A stretch of 64,000 bases of DNA from JAICSD01 sp035637115. GTDB lineage: Bacteria; Acidobacteriota; Vicinamibacteria; Vicinamibacterales; 2-12-FULL-66-21. This document shows positions 28,188-36,208 of this stretch, piece by piece (within the stretch, counting starts at the first letter, position 1; each line of letters opens with the position of its first letter). The translations under genes and the position numbers were made by a program. The notes beneath the pieces were generated by a model that had not been told where the DNA came from, searched no databases, and saw only the letters and a list, made by a program, of their open reading frames with translations. The stretch covers positions 1 through 64,000 of the forward strand of contig DASPXV010000139.1 in NCBI GenBank assembly GCA_035637115.1. Direction: 5' to 3'.

Positions 28188-30842
28188 ATGCGCACCAGGA
28201 AATCCTTCACCGCGTTGCTCGCGCTCGCCGCCATCGTGGCGGCGGGCGTCGTCCCCGCACAGGCCCAGGCACGCCAGACCGGCACGTTGCGGATCGTCGT
28301 GAAAGATCCCAGCGGCGCGGTTATTCCGAACGCCGCGGTCATCGTCAAGGGGGAAGAGCCCGCGACGCAGGATTTCGTGGTACCTGCCCTCACGTCAGAC
28401 GGCCAGGGAGTCGCGACCGCGACGAATCTGCGGACCGGTCGCTACACCGTCAGCGCGAGCTTCCCCGGCTTCGAGAGTCGCACGATCAACGACGTCCGCG
28501 TGCACGCGGGAGATAACAAGCGCGACGTCACGCTGGCGATCGAAAGGGTGGCGGAGAGCGTCGCTGTGGGCCGCGACGCCGCTACGTCGGCGTCGGATCC
28601 GAAAAGCGATCGCTTCAGCAATGTGTTGTCGAGGGATCAGATCGAGGCGCTGCCCGACGATCCCGACGAGATGGAGAAGGTCCTGAAGGAAATGGCCGGT
28701 CCGGGCGCGACGCTTCGCGTGGACGGCTTCCGCGGCGGCAAGCTGCCATCGAAATCGCAGATCCGATCGATCCGCTTCTCGGCGGCGATGTTCGCGGCTG
28801 AGAACCACAGCGCCGGCCACACGTTCGTGGATATTTCTACCCAGCCGGGGCTTGGCCCGATGCGCGGCGGGATGGACTTCTCGTTCCGCGATGGTTCGTT
28901 GAACGCCCGCAACGCATTCCAGCCGACGAAAGGCCCCGAACAGACCCAGCAGTACAACATGAATCTGAGCGGCACACTCTTGAAGGACCGGACGTCGTTC
29001 TCGCTGTCCGCAGGTGGCGCGTCGCTCTACGATTCGGCGAACATCTTCGCCGCGGTACCGGGCTCGTCGGTCGCCGCGCCCGTACGGCGTCCGTCGGATC
29101 GCGTGAACTTCAACCTGCGCGTGGACCACGCGCTGAACAAAGCGCACACGCTTCGCGGCTCGTTCCAGCAGAACGGGACCGACTCGAGGAACCTGGGTGT
29201 CGGCAACTTCGATCTCGCCGATCGCGCATATACGCGGACAACGGCCGAGAGTGTCCTGCGATTGTCGGAGAGCGGACCGATCAACAAGCTGTGGTTCGCC
29301 GAGTCACGCCTGCAGGTCCGCCGCGCGACGACCGACAGCTCGTCTGCCTTCGAAGCGCCCACCGTTCGCGTGCTGGATGCCTTTACGTCGGGTGGCGCGC
29401 AAGTGGCTGGCGGCCGCGAAAGCACTGATGTCGAGTACGCGTCCGACATCGACTTCGCGAAGCGCGGCCATGCGATGCGGATGGGCGCGCTTGTAGAAGG
29501 AGGCTGGTATCGCAGCGACAACCGCTCGAATTATCTCGGCACGTATACGTTCCCGAGCCTCGCGGATTACGACACGGGGCGTCCCGCAACGTTCACGCAA
29601 CGGACGGGCAATCCGCTCGTCGACTACTCGCAGTGGCAGGCCGGACTCTATTACCAGGACGACTGGCGAATCCGCAAGAACTTCACGCTGAGCATGGGCG
29701 TGCGCGAGGAGGTTCAGACGCACCTGCCGGATCGCTGGAACTTCGCGCCGCGCGGCGGCTTTACGTGGTCGCCGTTCAAGAACGGAAAGACGACCGTCAG
29801 GGCGGGCGGCGGTTTGTTCTACGAATGGCTGGAGTCGGAGACGTTCGAGCAGACGTTGCGCGTCGATGGCTCGCGACAGCAGGACCTCGTGATCGTGAAT
29901 CCCGGCTACCCGGATCCTTTCGCCGGCGGCGCCTCGCAGCAGATTCTGCCCACGAGCAAATACCTGCTCGCCGATTCACTCGTGATGCCGAAGCGCGCCG
30001 TGGGCGTGCTCGCGGTCACCCGGCAGGTGTCTCCTCTGCTCTCCATCAATGCGGGTTACAGCCATACCAAAGGATGGGACCGTTTCCGCGGGCGGAACGT
30101 CAACGCGCCGCTGAACGGCGTCCGGCCGAATCCTGCCTTCGGCAACGTCACCGAAGTGGAATCAACCGCGCGTCTCGAGGCGGACTCGATCAACGTCGGA
30201 ATGAACTTCAATTTTCCGAAGACACGGACGTTCATGTTTGCGAACTACGGGTATAACAACCAGCGCAACGATGCGGACAGCGCGTTCAGCCTTCCCGCGA
30301 ACAGCTACGATCTGGCGGCCGAATGGGGCCGCGCGAGTGGCATCCCGCGCCACATGACCAGCGCGGTGATGAACACAAATCTCACCAGGAGCCTACGCCT
30401 CGGCGTTTCGACGACGGCCCGCGCGGGCGCGCCGTACACGGTTACGACCGGCCGCGACGACAACGGCGACACGGTGTTCAACGATCGCCCTGCCGGCACG
30501 CGCCGCAACAGCGTCACCGGCGCAGCCAACTGGGACATGGCGGCACGCCTGACTTACGCCTTCGGCTTCGGCGAACGGACCCAGTCCGGCGCAGGTCCGG
30601 GCGGGCAGACGGTCATGATTCGTATGGTGGGCGGCGGCGCCGGCGATCTGCTCGGAGGGCTGCCGGGCGGCGGCGCCGACAGCAAGCGCGTGCGGTTCGA
30701 GCTGTTCGTCTCCGCCTCGAACATCTTCAACAACGTCAACCCGATGGGCTACTCCGGCGTCATGACCTCGCCGTTCTTCGGCCTGCCGACGGCCGCGGGC
30801 CCGGCAAGAAAGATCGATGTGGGTATGAAGATTGGTTTTTAG
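28188..30842 (+). CDS. TonB-dependent receptor with carboxypeptidase-regulatory-like domain
   Basis: 884 aa outer-membrane protein. Signal peptide (residues 1-26); Ig-like carboxypeptidase-regulatory domain (TLRIVVKDPSGAVIPNAAV...GRYTVSASFPGF, ~30-115); plug region with SRDQIEALPDDPDEMEKVL; then a long beta-barrel ending in an aromatic residue (KIDVGMKIGF). No obvious TonB box is seen. This architecture (Oar-like/SusC-like outer-membrane transporter) is abundant in acidobacteria and usually imports oligosaccharides, peptides or chelates; the cargo here is unknown. A Gly-rich loop near the C-terminus is unusual. Confidence 0.92.
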   Translation: MRTRKSFTALLALAAIVAAGVVPAQAQARQTGTLRIVVKDPSGAVIPNAAVIVKGEEPATQDFVVPALTSDGQGVATATNLRTGRYTVSASFPGFESRTINDVRVHAGDNKRDVTLAIERVAESVAVGRDAATSASDPKSDRFSNVLSRDQIEALPDDPDEMEKVLKEMAGPGATLRVDGFRGGKLPSKSQIRSIRFSAAMFAAENHSAGHTFVDISTQPGLGPMRGGMDFSFRDGSLNARNAFQPTKGPEQTQQYNMNLSGTLLKDRTSFSLSAGGASLYDSANIFAAVPGSSVAAPVRRPSDRVNFNLRVDHALNKAHTLRGSFQQNGTDSRNLGVGNFDLADRAYTRTTAESVLRLSESGPINKLWFAESRLQVRRATTDSSSAFEAPTVRVLDAFTSGGAQVAGGRESTDVEYASDIDFAKRGHAMRMGALVEGGWYRSDNRSNYLGTYTFPSLADYDTGRPATFTQRTGNPLVDYSQWQAGLYYQDDWRIRKNFTLSMGVREEVQTHLPDRWNFAPRGGFTWSPFKNGKTTVRAGGGLFYEWLESETFEQTLRVDGSRQQDLVIVNPGYPDPFAGGASQQILPTSKYLLADSLVMPKRAVGVLAVTRQVSPLLSINAGYSHTKGWDRFRGRNVNAPLNGVRPNPAFGNVTEVESTARLEADSINVGMNFNFPKTRTFMFANYGYNNQRNDADSAFSLPANSYDLAAEWGRASGIPRHMTSAVMNTNLTRSLRLGVSTTARAGAPYTVTTGRDDNGDTVFNDRPAGTRRNSVTGAANWDMAARLTYAFGFGERTQSGAGPGGQTVMIRMVGGGAGDLLGGLPGGGADSKRVRFELFVSASNIFNNVNPMGYSGVMTSPFFGLPTAAGPARKIDVGMKIGF

Positions 30843-30843
30843 G

Positions 30844-31038
30844 CTACCTGAAGATCGTGATCGGGAAGTTTCCGCCGAGGCGTTCGTCCTTGATCAGGCC
30901 GCGCATCTGGCGGGCGTCGTCCACGTGGCAGTCGATCGTCAGGATGGTGGTGTCTCCCCCGTCCACACGAAGGACGATCGCACCATCCGCGTACCTGCCC
31001 GTCAGCTTCGTGCTGTAGTCGCGATTGTTGCGGTACAC
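30844..31038 (-). CDS. Short hypothetical ORF, possibly a truncated gene
   Basis: 64 codons from a GTG, with balanced composition (NNRDYSTKLTGRYADG, VLRVDGGDTTILTIDCHVDD) unlike the Arg-rich frames around it. The same frame is open a further ~14 codons upstream without any ATG before a stop inside the MFS gene. There is no clear ribosome site. It may be the surviving C-terminal part of a longer protein. Confidence 0.35.
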   Translation of the reverse strand: MYRNNRDYSTKLTGRYADGAIVLRVDGGDTTILTIDCHVDDARQMRGLIKDERLGGNFPITIFR

Positions 31039-31061
31039 GCCAGAGAGCGTCGTGCCCGCGG

Positions 31062-32222
31062 CTAGGAGTTTCCACGTATTCCGCGGCTATGCAGCAGGCG
31101 ATCGGCAACAAGAAAGTATGGCAGCGCGAAAGCCGCCAGAATCGCCGCGGTCGCGAAGGCGCTCGCAAAGCCGTAGCGGCCGATGATCCACCCCATGCTC
31201 GTCGAGCCGGTGCCGATGCCCGTGTCGAAGCACGCGAGGATTGCGCCGAACGCAGCGCCCCGGCGCTCCGCGCCGACGTGGCGCAACACGTAACCTGCGA
31301 AGACCGGGTACGCCGTTCCGAAGCCTGCTCCGAAGATCACGGCCGACAGCACCAGCCAGAACCGCGATCCGCCGATCACCAGGCACGAGAGGCCCGCGAC
31401 GATGAGGATCAGGCACGGGATGAAGATGCGGCGATAACCGAAGCGATCGCCGAGGCGGCCTGACAGCGGTCGCGTGACGAGAATAATCAGCGCCAGCGTC
31501 GTCAGGTAAATGCCCTTCGGCGATACGCCGTTTGCGTCCGCATACAAAGCCGTGAAACTCGTGATCCCGCCGTAGCCGAACGCGTAGAGAAACAGCGTGA
31601 ACGACAGGATGAGGACGCGCCACTCGATCAGGCGGCGGCCCGGGGACCCTTCATGGCGCGTGGCGACAGGCTGGGGAGGAAGACTCCACGCGATCACCGC
31701 CATGACGGCGTTGAGCGAGGCGGCTTCGAGGCAGAGCGCGCGCCAGCCGTAGTGGAACACCCAGAAACCGATCGAGGGGGCGACGGCGATCGCGGCGATG
31801 GTCGCCAGGCCCCAGTAGGCGATGCCTTCAGCGCGACGCCCTTCGGGCAGGATGTTGGTCATGTACGCCGCCGATCCAGTCAGGAGACCGGACCAGAAGA
31901 CGCCGTGCACCAGCACCAGCGCGAGCATCATCTTGTAGCTTGGAATCAGCGCGTAGGCGATCGAAAAGAGGGTGATCGCGATCCCCGCGATCACCAGTAC
32001 TCGTCGCGCTCCGAAACGATCGGACATCGTTCCCGTCACTGGCGCCGAGAGCGCGGACGCGTACGTCAGGAACCCGAGAAAGAGTCCCGCGGCGGACGTG
32101 CCGCCGCCGAGCGCCAGGATATGAAACGGCGCCGTGGGCAGCAGCTGGAACGCGGAAAGAAAGACCGTGAACGAGAAGCCGCACATCACGAAGAAGCGCG
32201 GCGTGAACAGGCGATCGGGCAA
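31062..32222 (-). CDS. MFS transporter
   Basis: 386 aa, twelve hydrophobic segments. There is a motif A-like loop GTMSDRFGARRVLV after helix 2 and a second one, SGRLGDRFGYRR, after helix 8, the duplicated halves of MFS. The long hydrophobic N-terminus and polar residues in helix 1 (FLSAFQLLPTAP) resemble drug/metabolite exporters of the YfcJ/AraJ type, but the substrate is open. Its start abuts the permease remnant. Confidence 0.87.
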   Translation of the reverse strand: MPDRLFTPRFFVMCGFSFTVFLSAFQLLPTAPFHILALGGGTSAAGLFLGFLTYASALSAPVTGTMSDRFGARRVLVIAGIAITLFSIAYALIPSYKMMLALVLVHGVFWSGLLTGSAAYMTNILPEGRRAEGIAYWGLATIAAIAVAPSIGFWVFHYGWRALCLEAASLNAVMAVIAWSLPPQPVATRHEGSPGRRLIEWRVLILSFTLFLYAFGYGGITSFTALYADANGVSPKGIYLTTLALIILVTRPLSGRLGDRFGYRRIFIPCLILIVAGLSCLVIGGSRFWLVLSAVIFGAGFGTAYPVFAGYVLRHVGAERRGAAFGAILACFDTGIGTGSTSMGWIIGRYGFASAFATAAILAAFALPYFLVADRLLHSRGIRGNS

Positions 32223-32530
32223 TCACTCCGATTTTAACGCGAGGACCGGGTCGACGCGCGAGGCACGCCACGCCGGGACCGCGCTGGCGATACTCGCCAC
32301 GACGGTCAGCATCACCTCTTGTCGAAAGCGGTCCAGCGGCTCCAGATCATCACGGCGCGATCCGGTTCGCTCCACGGGAGCGGGCGCAGCAGCACCGCGT
32401 TCACGACGCTGAAGATCGCCGCGTTCGCGCCGACGCCGAGCGCGAGCGTCAGAACGGCGATGCACGCGAAACCGGGATTGCGCGCGAGCATCCGGGCACC
32501 GAACCGAAGGTCCTGGAGGAAGGTTTCCAT
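32223..32530 (-). pseudogene. ADOP/MacB-type ABC permease collapsed to its two ends
   Basis: The first 72 codons encode the typical ADOP N-terminus: FLQDLRFGARMLARNPGF, LTLALGVGANAAIFSVVNAV and VMIWSRWTAFDK, then TGA. Overlapping in the next frame, about 30 codons encode the typical permease C-terminus (VMLTVVASIASAVPAWRASRVDPVLALKSE region). About 700-800 codons in between, including the extracytoplasmic domain and three helices, are missing. The fusion is out of frame at about 32311. This is a clear deletion pseudogene, not a short functional protein. Confidence 0.8.
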
Positions 32531-32582
32531 AGCGAGCTTAGACGGCGCTCAGGGTCGCAGGGTTTGACCATATGATGATCAG

Positions 32583-33074
32583 ATGGACCGGGACCTTTCG
32601 AACTTCAGGCCGTCGAGACTCTGGCGGCGGATGCCTCTCGAGCGTCGCGTCGAAGCGGCCGATCTCTTCTGGAATGACGAACATTCGGCGGATCAGCAGA
32701 TGGAAGCCGTGGCTTCCATCGCGACGCACATGAAATTCCGGCCGCGCAGCGTGCTCGCGCTCGCCCCGGAGAAGCGCGCGAAGTACCTGGCGCAGCTGCC
32801 GACGGTCACCGATGCGATCGCCGCGCGCGCGCTGGTCAACTATCACCTCGAGCGGCAGAGGCCGATGATGGGCGCGTTCCTCGATTTGCTGGGCATCGCG
32901 CACGAGAACGGATTGATCGCCGAGGAGAACATCGCGAAGCCGGACGCCGCAAAGGTGAAGGCCGCGGCGAAGGACCTCGCAGCGAAGTATCCCGCCGAAG
33001 ATGTGTCGCTGTATCTCTCGACGCTGGTCTCGCAGGACCCCGAGACCTGGGAAGCGCTAATTGACCAGGGCTGA
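32583..33074 (+). CDS. Conserved-looking cytosolic hypothetical protein
   Basis: 163 aa, all-helical by composition, with no signal or membrane segment. Distinct stretches are SRLWRRMPLERRVEAADLFW, an Ala/Lys-rich region near 125-140 and a C-terminus YLSTLVSQDPETWEALIDQG. The frame is gene-like and starts 5 nt after AGATGATCAG, with no strong ribosome site. I do not recognise a family. Its 3' end overlaps the convergent amine oxidase by 18 nt. Confidence 0.6.
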   Translation: MDRDLSNFRPSRLWRRMPLERRVEAADLFWNDEHSADQQMEAVASIATHMKFRPRSVLALAPEKRAKYLAQLPTVTDAIAARALVNYHLERQRPMMGAFLDLLGIAHENGLIAEENIAKPDAAKVKAAAKDLAAKYPAEDVSLYLSTLVSQDPETWEALIDQG

Positions 33075-34391
33075 GATCTCGGCGGCGGCACGCAGACCGG
33101 TCTCGATGGCGCCGTTCATATAACCCTGCGATTTGACGCTCGTGTGCTCGCCGGCGAACACGATGCGTCCGGCAGGACGCGCCAGCCAGGCGCGCCACAG
33201 CGGATCGAAACCCGGATCGAAGTACGCATAGCCGCCTCGGGCCCAAGGGTCGTGATCCCACGCGATTGAGTGCGACTTCAAGAGCTTCGCCGGCTTACCG
33301 AGCCATTCGATTTGTCGCACGACACCCGCTTCCCCTTCAGTGTGGAGGATCTCCTGTAATGCCTTCGAAGCGTTGCCTCCCGCGAGAAAGGTCAGCACAC
33401 CGCCCGGGCCGCGCTGGTGCTCGTTTCCGTCCCACACGGCACCGGTGGGCAGATCCGTTCCGAAAGCGATGGGGCGTCCCGCCTTGCGCCAGAAGCGGCG
33501 CTCGAACTGCATGAGGAGGCGCGTCGCGCAGCCGTAACGCAGATGCGCGATCGCATCATGCTGCGGCTCGGGCAGCGACGGCTCGAACAACACGCCGCGC
33601 GCGGTCGACGCTGGCAGCGCGCACACGAAGTAATCGGCCGTCAGTTCCGTGTGCGGCTCACCGAGCGCCTGGATCGTGACCGTCACGCGATCGTCGTGCC
33701 GTACGACACGGCGGACGATCGTGCCGAGCAGCATCGCTCCTTTCAGCCGTTTCGCCACATCGGTCGTCAGCCGATCGTTGCCCTCTGCGATTCGGTAGAT
33801 TCTTCCCCGTCCGGGCGGTCCTGACTCGGCGAACTGCTCGAGCAACGGCAGCATGGAAAGATCTTCGGGATCCGCGAGGAAGAACCCGCGGAAGCCGCGC
33901 ATTCCCGCCTTCACGTCCGCCGGCGCCTTCACCTCGTCGAGCCACTGCGCGACTGACGTGCGGCCGTAGCGCGCGCCAATGGCGCCGTCCCACCGCTCTT
34001 CCGCGAGCTTGAAATCACGAACAGCGGACGCGATCAGTTTCCCCACCGCCGCCATGCCCGCGGGACCGGAATGAATTTGCCGGCGGCCACGTGCGTCCGG
34101 GCCATAAAAACCAAAACTCTCGCGAAGGATACGGACGGGCTTGAGCCCGAGCTCACGGGCCAGAGCGAGGACGTGCTCCTGCTCGTCTTCTATGAGATCG
34201 GCGCCCGCCTCCGCGTGCTGGCCGCCCGCGAATTGATGGCGCAGCGTCCACACGCGGCCGCCTACGCGGTTCCGGGCTTCGACGACGGTCACGGCGGCGC
34301 CCCGTCTCTCGAGCGCCCGCGCCGCGGCAAGGCCCGCGAGCCCCGCACCCCCGACGATGACGCTCTTTCCGGCCAGCTCTCGCGAAGACAT
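33057..34391 (-). CDS. FAD-dependent amine oxidase family protein
   Basis: 444 aa. A Rossmann FAD-binding start (SVIVGGAGLAGLAAARALE, with VVEARNRVGGRVW) is the GxGxxG...GGR signature of flavin monoamine oxidases. The C-terminal FAD motif is RIVFAGEHTSVKSQGYMNGAIETGLRAA, with GYMNGA in place of the usual GxxxGA. It oxidises amines or polyenes such as phytoene-type substrates; the specific role is unknown. Start 34391 leaves 22 bp to the divergent hydrolase; an ATG at 34415 would overlap its start codon. Confidence 0.88.
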   Translation of the reverse strand: MSSRELAGKSVIVGGAGLAGLAAARALERRGAAVTVVEARNRVGGRVWTLRHQFAGGQHAEAGADLIEDEQEHVLALARELGLKPVRILRESFGFYGPDARGRRQIHSGPAGMAAVGKLIASAVRDFKLAEERWDGAIGARYGRTSVAQWLDEVKAPADVKAGMRGFRGFFLADPEDLSMLPLLEQFAESGPPGRGRIYRIAEGNDRLTTDVAKRLKGAMLLGTIVRRVVRHDDRVTVTIQALGEPHTELTADYFVCALPASTARGVLFEPSLPEPQHDAIAHLRYGCATRLLMQFERRFWRKAGRPIAFGTDLPTGAVWDGNEHQRGPGGVLTFLAGGNASKALQEILHTEGEAGVVRQIEWLGKPAKLLKSHSIAWDHDPWARGGYAYFDPGFDPLWRAWLARPAGRIVFAGEHTSVKSQGYMNGAIETGLRAAAEISALVN

Positions 34392-34413
34392 CTCAGAAGG
34401 ATACACTTTGGAC

Positions 34414-35268
34414 ATGCCGTGGCTCCTGATCTCGCTCCTCCTGGCGCAGGGGCCCGCCGATCGGCTGGACGATCGACTCAAGCAGCTCATCGCGGCGAGC
34501 GGCGCCGAGGTGTCGGTCGCGATCCTGACTGTTGACGGCAGTCACGAGCAGTTCATCGAAGCTGACAAGTCGTTCCACGCGGCGAGCACCATGAAGGTGC
34601 CCGTCATGATCGAGTTGTTCCGACAGGTGGACGGCGGACTCTTGAAGCTGGACGAACAGCTGCCCGTGCGCAACGAGTTCCACAGCATCGTCGATGGCAG
34701 CGTCTACCAGATGGACGTCAGCGATGACTCGGATTCGGGCGTGTACAAGTCGGTCGGCAAGACGATGACGTTGCGCGAGCTGTGCGAGGCGATGATCACC
34801 GTCAGCAGCAACTTCGCGGCGAACCTCCTCATCGAGCGCGTCGGCGCGAAAAACGTTCAGGCAACGGTCGATCGGCTGGGAGGCGCCGGCGTGCGCGTGC
34901 TGCGCGGCGTCGAAGATCAAAAAGCGTTCGACAAGGGGCTGAACAACGTCACGACGGCACGAGGGCTGGCCGTCCTGCTCGGCCGGCTGGCGACCGGCAC
35001 CGCGGTGAGTGCGAAGGCGGATGCGGAAATGATCGCGATCCTGAAGCGTCAGAAATTCAACGACGGCATTCCGGCTGGTATTCCGCCCGGGACGGCCGTG
35101 GCGCACAAGACCGGAACGATTACCAAGATCCACCACGACGCGGCGATCGTCTTCGGCCCGCGACCTTACGTGCTCGTCGTGCTGGTGCGCGGCATCCAGG
35201 ATCAGAAGGTCAGCGGCCCACTGATCGCGTCAATCTCCCGGGAAGTCTGGAGCGACCTCTCCAAATAG
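34414..35268 (+). CDS. Class A beta-lactamase-like serine hydrolase
   Basis: 284 aa with a short hydrophobic leader (PWLLISLLLAQ). All class A motifs are present: SxxK at Ser58-Lys61 (ASTMK), SxN at Ser131-Asn133 (SSN instead of the usual SDN), a Glu167 in RGVED matching the omega-loop glutamate, and KTG at 232-234. It may hydrolyse beta-lactams or act on peptidoglycan peptides. It is first in a tight operon with NTase, UvrA-like and LD-carboxypeptidase genes (7-nt, overlap and 20-nt spacings). Confidence 0.88.
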   Translation: MPWLLISLLLAQGPADRLDDRLKQLIAASGAEVSVAILTVDGSHEQFIEADKSFHAASTMKVPVMIELFRQVDGGLLKLDEQLPVRNEFHSIVDGSVYQMDVSDDSDSGVYKSVGKTMTLRELCEAMITVSSNFAANLLIERVGAKNVQATVDRLGGAGVRVLRGVEDQKAFDKGLNNVTTARGLAVLLGRLATGTAVSAKADAEMIAILKRQKFNDGIPAGIPPGTAVAHKTGTITKIHHDAAIVFGPRPYVLVVLVRGIQDQKVSGPLIASISREVWSDLSK

Positions 35269-35275
35269 CGCGGAT

Positions 35276-36208
35276 ATGTCCGAGCCGTCGGTTCCTCAGG
35301 CGTTCGCGGCCGCGCTCGATGCGCTGATCGTCCAGGTCCAGAAGGACCGATCCATTCTCGCCGCGATTCTCTGCGGCAGCCTCTCGCACGACACGGTCTG
35401 GGCAAAGTCGGACATCGATCTCGTCCTGATAACGATCGACGACAAGAAAGTTGCGGTCTCGGACGTCCCGCTGTATGCCGACGGCGTCAACGTTCACGCG
35501 ATGCTCCTCCCTCGAACGGAGTTCCGAAAGGCGGTCGAGGGTTCGATTCAGAATTCGCTCATGCACTCGTTTCTGGCGAAGGGGCGGCTGCTCTACACGC
35601 ACGACGAGACGATCGCCGCCCTGTGTGCGCGGCTGCACGCGCTCGGCAGCCGGGACGCAACGATCCAGAAGCTGAGCGCCGCCACCGCCGTGCTTCCCGC
35701 GCTTTACAAGGCTCGCAAGTGGTTCGTGACCCGTAACGACTATTCGTACACGGCGTTGTGGCTCCTCTATGCCTCGATGCCGATCGCGAAGCTCGAGGTC
35801 ATCAGCGCGGGGCGGCTTGCGGATCGCGAGGTGATTCCGGAAGCGGCGAAGCTCAATCCGCCATTGTTCGAGACGATCTACACGGACCTTCTGCGCACAG
35901 GAACACAAAAGGAACCGGTCGAAAAGGCGCTCGAGACGATGGAAGCGTACATGGCCAGGCGCGCACCGGAGGTGTTTGCGCCTGTACTCGAATACCTGCA
36001 GGAGGCGGGCGACGTACGATCCAGCCGGGAGATCGAAGACCATTTCCAGAAGAACTTCAATGTCAGCGGCATCACGACCGCGTGCGAATACCTGGCGGAT
36101 CTCGGCTTAATCAGCAAGGCCTCGACGCCGGTGCTCCTGACGAAGCGGAGTAACACGTCGCTCGAGGAACTTGCGTTTTTCTTTTCGGAACCCGCCGATG
36201 GGCGCTAG
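35276..36208 (+). CDS. Nucleotidyltransferase-domain protein with helical and HTH-like C-terminus
   Basis: 310 aa. The N-terminal pol-beta-like nucleotidyltransferase has the GS motif (LCGSLSHDT, 34-35) and Asp46/Asp48 in AKSDIDLVLI. The third carboxylate is not obvious where VNVHAML sits, so activity is uncertain. The middle is helical, with an RNDYSYTALWLLYASMPIAKLE segment reminiscent of HEPN/KNTase C domains. Residues ~250-300 (HFQKNFNVSGITTACEYLAD) look like a winged helix. It overlaps the UvrA-like gene by 11 nt. It could be an aminoglycoside-nucleotidyltransferase relative or a regulator. Confidence 0.75.
   Translation: MSEPSVPQAFAAALDALIVQVQKDRSILAAILCGSLSHDTVWAKSDIDLVLITIDDKKVAVSDVPLYADGVNVHAMLLPRTEFRKAVEGSIQNSLMHSFLAKGRLLYTHDETIAALCARLHALGSRDATIQKLSAATAVLPALYKARKWFVTRNDYSYTALWLLYASMPIAKLEVISAGRLADREVIPEAAKLNPPLFETIYTDLLRTGTQKEPVEKALETMEAYMARRAPEVFAPVLEYLQEAGDVRSSREIEDHFQKNFNVSGITTACEYLADLGLISKASTPVLLTKRSNTSLEELAFFFSEPADGR

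Noticed and set aside
34357..34413. Upstream start for the beta-lactamase-like gene
   Set aside because: The added residues are read from the divergent amine oxidase gene and would bury the hydrophobic leader inside the protein.
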